Positions 61,683 through 64,000 of a DNA stretch of 64,000 nucleotides are shown in pieces (within the stretch, counting starts at the first letter, position 1; each line of letters begins with the position of its first letter). The notes under the pieces are model-generated. The model did not search any database. It saw only the letters and a program-made list of their open reading frames with translations, and was not told the DNA's origin. Location: contig NZ_CP027558.1 of assembly GCF_014854695.1 (NCBI RefSeq), positions 186,001 to 250,000 on the forward strand, read 5' to 3'. Made by a program: the position numbers and the translations under genes. The DNA comes from Rhodococcus rhodochrous (GTDB lineage Bacteria > Actinomycetota > Actinomycetes > Mycobacteriales > Mycobacteriaceae).

Positions 61683-62867
61683 GTGACCAATAGAGCCGAC
61701 ATCGACACCGCATCGACACCCTCGTTTGCCGGCCCGCCGACGATGGTCCGCGCCGCGGTATCGATGCCCGACACAACGACGACCATCCGCCACCTCGACA
61801 CCAGCGCAGCCGTCGGTGCCGTGGGCTGGCTCGAAGTCGAATCCTCCGCGGTGTGCGGAACCGATGTCGGTCTCTATCGGGCCGGACTGGACTCGCCCAC
61901 AGTGCTCGGCCATCACGTCGTCGGGACCGTCGTCTCGGTGGATCGGACCCAGTCCGCCGCATGGGACGTGCGGCCCGGCGACAGGGTCGCGCTGGAGGAG
62001 TACCTGCCGTGTATGCAGCAGGACTGCCCGGCGTGCCGCATCGGTGATCACCGCATGTGCCCCCAGACCGATCTGTTCGTAGGAAAGCGGCGAGTAGGTC
62101 TGGTCCCGGCGAACGACGGGTCCGGTCTGCACGGCGGCAACGCCGAATACATGCAGCTCAGCGCAAACAGCCTCGTGTACCGCCTACCGGCGGATCTCGA
62201 TGCGGACCTCGCGGCGTGGACACAGCCTTTCGCCAACGCGCTGGATTGGACGGTCGATGCCGGCGGCGCCGAGGAGGGGTCGACGGTCGTGATCATCGGC
62301 CCCGGCTACCACGGTATCTCCGCAGTAGCCGCAGCCCGGGCTGTCGGTGCCGCCCGCATCGTCGTGATCGGGGTACCGGAGTCGGCCGGGCGCCTCGAGA
62401 TCGCCGAATCTCTCGGTGCGGTGCCGGTGATCAACGACAACGACGACCTTGCCGAACTGATCCTGCGAGCCACCGGCGGTGAGGGAGCCGATGTACTCCT
62501 CGACACCGTCGGACTCGGGGGACAGGCCGTGGCCGCCGCCCGTGTGCTGCGCAAGCGGGGCCGGCTGGTTATCGGCGGACTGGGGTCGACCCCGGTCTGC
62601 GAACTCGATCTCAAATCTCTGGTGCGCGGCGCCAACACCATCGTCGGTGTCCGAGGCCGCTCTCCTGATGCAGTCACACGCAGCATCGAACTTCTCGCCG
62701 GCGGCCGATCCGGATTGGAGATCGTGCCCTCCGTCGACGTCGGCCTCGACGAGGTCGACGACATGTTGGGGCGGATGGCCACCGGACAGGGGCCGGTGAG
62801 CCCCCACGTCGTGATCCGTCCACAGTTGCGCCGCCCGAACACTCAGAAACGAGGAACGCTGTCATGA
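61683..62867 (+). CDS. Zn-dependent alcohol dehydrogenase-like oxidoreductase
   Basis: 394 residues from a GTG with AAGGA nine bases upstream, 32 bases after the oxygenase gene. MDR features: VCGTDVGLYRAG (catalytic Cys), GHHVVGTV (the usual GHE has His in place of Glu), structural-Zn cysteines in LPCMQQDCPACRIGDHRMC, and nucleotide site VVIIGPGYHGISAVAAARAVG. It probably oxidises a diol or alcohol made by the oxygenase. Its stop overlaps the next start (ATGA). Confidence 0.88.
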   Translation: MTNRADIDTASTPSFAGPPTMVRAAVSMPDTTTTIRHLDTSAAVGAVGWLEVESSAVCGTDVGLYRAGLDSPTVLGHHVVGTVVSVDRTQSAAWDVRPGDRVALEEYLPCMQQDCPACRIGDHRMCPQTDLFVGKRRVGLVPANDGSGLHGGNAEYMQLSANSLVYRLPADLDADLAAWTQPFANALDWTVDAGGAEEGSTVVIIGPGYHGISAVAAARAVGAARIVVIGVPESAGRLEIAESLGAVPVINDNDDLAELILRATGGEGADVLLDTVGLGGQAVAAARVLRKRGRLVIGGLGSTPVCELDLKSLVRGANTIVGVRGRSPDAVTRSIELLAGGRSGLEIVPSVDVGLDEVDDMLGRMATGQGPVSPHVVIRPQLRRPNTQKRGTLS

Positions 62868-63370
62868 GCGAGACGACACCCCGCCGGCTGTCCTACGTAG
62901 CTCGAATACTGCTGGTGCCCCTGGGGAAGTCCGGTGACGACCTGATCGAGCAGATGGCTCGGGCGGGGTTGACCGATGTCGACGTCGTCACCGCGCACTC
63001 GCCCGCCGAGGCGGCCGTACGCGACATCAACGCCGAGGCCACGGTGGTGCGTCGTATCGACGAATTGGTCACCGAATCGGACATGGTCATTCTCATCGGT
63101 TCGGTACTGCCCCAGGTCCCCATCGGCTTCGCCACCGCCATGGCCGAAGCAGCCCGCGAATCGGGCAACCTGCTCGCCGGTGTCCTGATCGACCAACAGG
63201 ACTGGGACAGCCCGCAAGGCGCCGAAGCGATGGCAGTACTGCGGATGGAACTCGACATGCTGGTGTCCCTCACCCAGGTCTCTCTCGCCACCGCCTTCGT
63301 CGACGTTCTCAAAGGGGGATACCGCACCCCGGGTGCTTACGCGCCAGTTCTCTCGACCTCAAGGATCTGA
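62864..63370 (+). CDS. Unknown 168-residue protein of the Rieske operon
   Basis: The ATG overlaps the dehydrogenase stop by four bases, so it is translationally coupled and a genuine operon member. The predicted fold is alternating alpha/beta: ARILLVPLGKSGDDLIEQM, VDVVTAHSPAEAAVRDI, then ESDMVILIGSVLPQVPIGFA and GNLLAGVLIDQQDWD. The arrangement faintly recalls the nucleotide-binding half of tubulin/FtsZ proteins, but the signature GGGTGTG is absent. No family recognised. It is a candidate assembly or regulatory factor for the oxygenase system. Confidence 0.75.
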   Translation: MSETTPRRLSYVARILLVPLGKSGDDLIEQMARAGLTDVDVVTAHSPAEAAVRDINAEATVVRRIDELVTESDMVILIGSVLPQVPIGFATAMAEAARESGNLLAGVLIDQQDWDSPQGAEAMAVLRMELDMLVSLTQVSLATAFVDVLKGGYRTPGAYAPVLSTSRI

Positions 63371-63372
63371 CA

Positions 63373-64000
63373 ATGACACAAGAGACCAGCCGCCTCGTGG
63401 TCCGGCAACAACGACTCGAATCCGACGGCGTGTTGTCGCTGACCCTCGAGCACCCGGAGGGGGCCGCCCTCGACGAATGGGAGCCCGGAGCACATATCGA
63501 CCTCGTGCTGCCCTCCGGGACCGTTCGGCAGTACAGCCTGTGTGGTGACCCCGAGGACAAGACTGCCTACCGGATCGCCGTTCTCAAAGAAGAGCAAGGA
63601 CGCGGTGGGTCGAAGGAAATCCACGACAGTGTCCGGGTGGGGGACCTCCTCGCGGTGCGGGGACCCCGCAACCACTTCGCCCTCGAGCCTGCACCCCACT
63701 ACCTCCTGATCGCCGGAGGAATCGGAATCACTCCCATTCTTTCGATGGCACGGAAACTGTCACGGGAGAACGCCAGCTGGTCCGCACTCTACGGCGGCCG
63801 CAGCCGCGCCACGATGGCATTCGTGGAAGAGATTTGCGGACTCGGCGAAGTAGACGTCTGTCCTGCAGACGAATTCGGAAACCTCGACCTGGCAGGCGCC
63901 GTGGCCGACGTTCCGGCCGGCACCGCCGTGTACTGCTGTGGCCCCGAAGGTCTACTGCAAGCGGTCAAATCGGTGTGTGGTCCGGCGCTCGGTGACGAAG
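63373..64000 (+). CDS. Oxygenase reductase (phthalate dioxygenase reductase type), 3' end outside window
   Basis: 209 codons are visible from the ATG at 63373 (AAGGA upstream, two bases after the preceding stop), with no stop before the edge. It shows an FMN-binding ferredoxin-reductase-like domain (WEPGAHIDLVLPSG, RQYSLCGDPED) and an NAD domain (YLLIAGGIGITPILSMAR, then YCCGPEGLLQAV). Enzymes of this type end with a plant-type [2Fe-2S] domain, expected beyond the window. It passes electrons from NADH to the Rieske oxygenase at 60367. Confidence 0.93.
   Translation, partial: MTQETSRLVVRQQRLESDGVLSLTLEHPEGAALDEWEPGAHIDLVLPSGTVRQYSLCGDPEDKTAYRIAVLKEEQGRGGSKEIHDSVRVGDLLAVRGPRNHFALEPAPHYLLIAGGIGITPILSMARKLSRENASWSALYGGRSRATMAFVEEICGLGEVDVCPADEFGNLDLAGAVADVPAGTAVYCCGPEGLLQAVKSVCGPALGDE

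Noticed and set aside
60325-61962. Minus-strand open frame of 545 codons
   Set aside because: Antisense to the Rieske oxygenase and the start of the dehydrogenase gene; no recognisable domain.

Overview
This is high-GC actinobacterial DNA, most likely a Rhodococcus of the rhodochrous/pyridinivorans type. The evidence is the GC-rich codon use, frequent GTG starts, ATGA/GTGA translational couplings and, above all, a cobalt nitrile hydratase locus whose gene content and order (nhlD-nhlC-nhlB-nhlA-nhlE-nhlF-amdA) match the L-NHase locus known from R. rhodochrous J1. The species is an inference. No rRNA, tRNA or CRISPR array was recognised.

Layout. 1-3.4 kb: end of an acyl-CoA catabolic operon (acyl-CoA dehydrogenase, acyl-CoA ligase, SMP-30-type lactonase). 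3.5-7.6 kb: an unrecognised gene, then an IS3-family element (IS407-like) carrying an exact 577-bp tandem duplication of one end, then a gene-poor stretch and a YciI-like gene. 7.8-12.6 kb: a GAF/AAA+/Fis regulator without a visible GAFTGA loop, a 1.3-kb stretch without a gene, a GH5-like lipoprotein and a STAS protein. 12.7-20.3 kb: the nitrile -> amide -> acid locus on the minus strand, with its own Co2+ importer and amide-responsive regulators. An unexpected 61-codon gene resembling acyl-CoA carboxylase epsilon subunits sits inside it. 20.4-22.3 kb: TPP riboswitch and thiC.

22.9-37.9 kb is the most interesting region. Two divergent gene sets flank an 0.84-kb control region with repeated LacI-type operators. 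Together they encode a luciferase-like flavin monooxygenase, a flavin reductase, an aldehyde dehydrogenase, an amidohydrolase and a succinate-semialdehyde dehydrogenase. These are the five enzyme types of the pyridine ring-cleavage pathway described for Arthrobacter sp. 68b (pyridine -> N-formyl enamine aldehyde -> acid -> succinic semialdehyde -> succinate). Interleaved under the same type of operator are ribokinase, PRPP synthetase and a NAMPT/NadV phosphoribosyltransferase, i.e. a complete route from ribose to PRPP to a pyridine-base nucleotide. There are also a HAD phosphatase, a COG5426-like protein, a NIPSNAP protein with a coupled small ORF, a CitE-like lyase and a 4-oxalocrotonate tautomerase. 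The coupling of pyridine catabolism to pyridine-nucleotide synthesis is a hypothesis.

38-44.2 kb: FdhF/YdeP-type molybdoenzyme with fdhD and a MoaD-like protein, then a double-RCK membrane protein coupled to a short-chain dehydrogenase. 44.3-55.1 kb: a second catabolic island (MHS transporter, NarL-type two-component system, GH88-like hydrolase, alcohol dehydrogenase, two CoA-transferase-family enzymes, acyl-CoA dehydrogenase, ketoglutarate-semialdehyde-type dehydrogenase). A shared inverted repeat lies at both its ends. 55.2-64 kb: two MFS transporters, two IclR regulators and a Rieske oxygenase operon (oxygenase, alcohol dehydrogenase, unknown protein, reductase cut by the window edge). A 19-bp sequence is shared by the oxygenase promoter region and the region upstream of one transporter.
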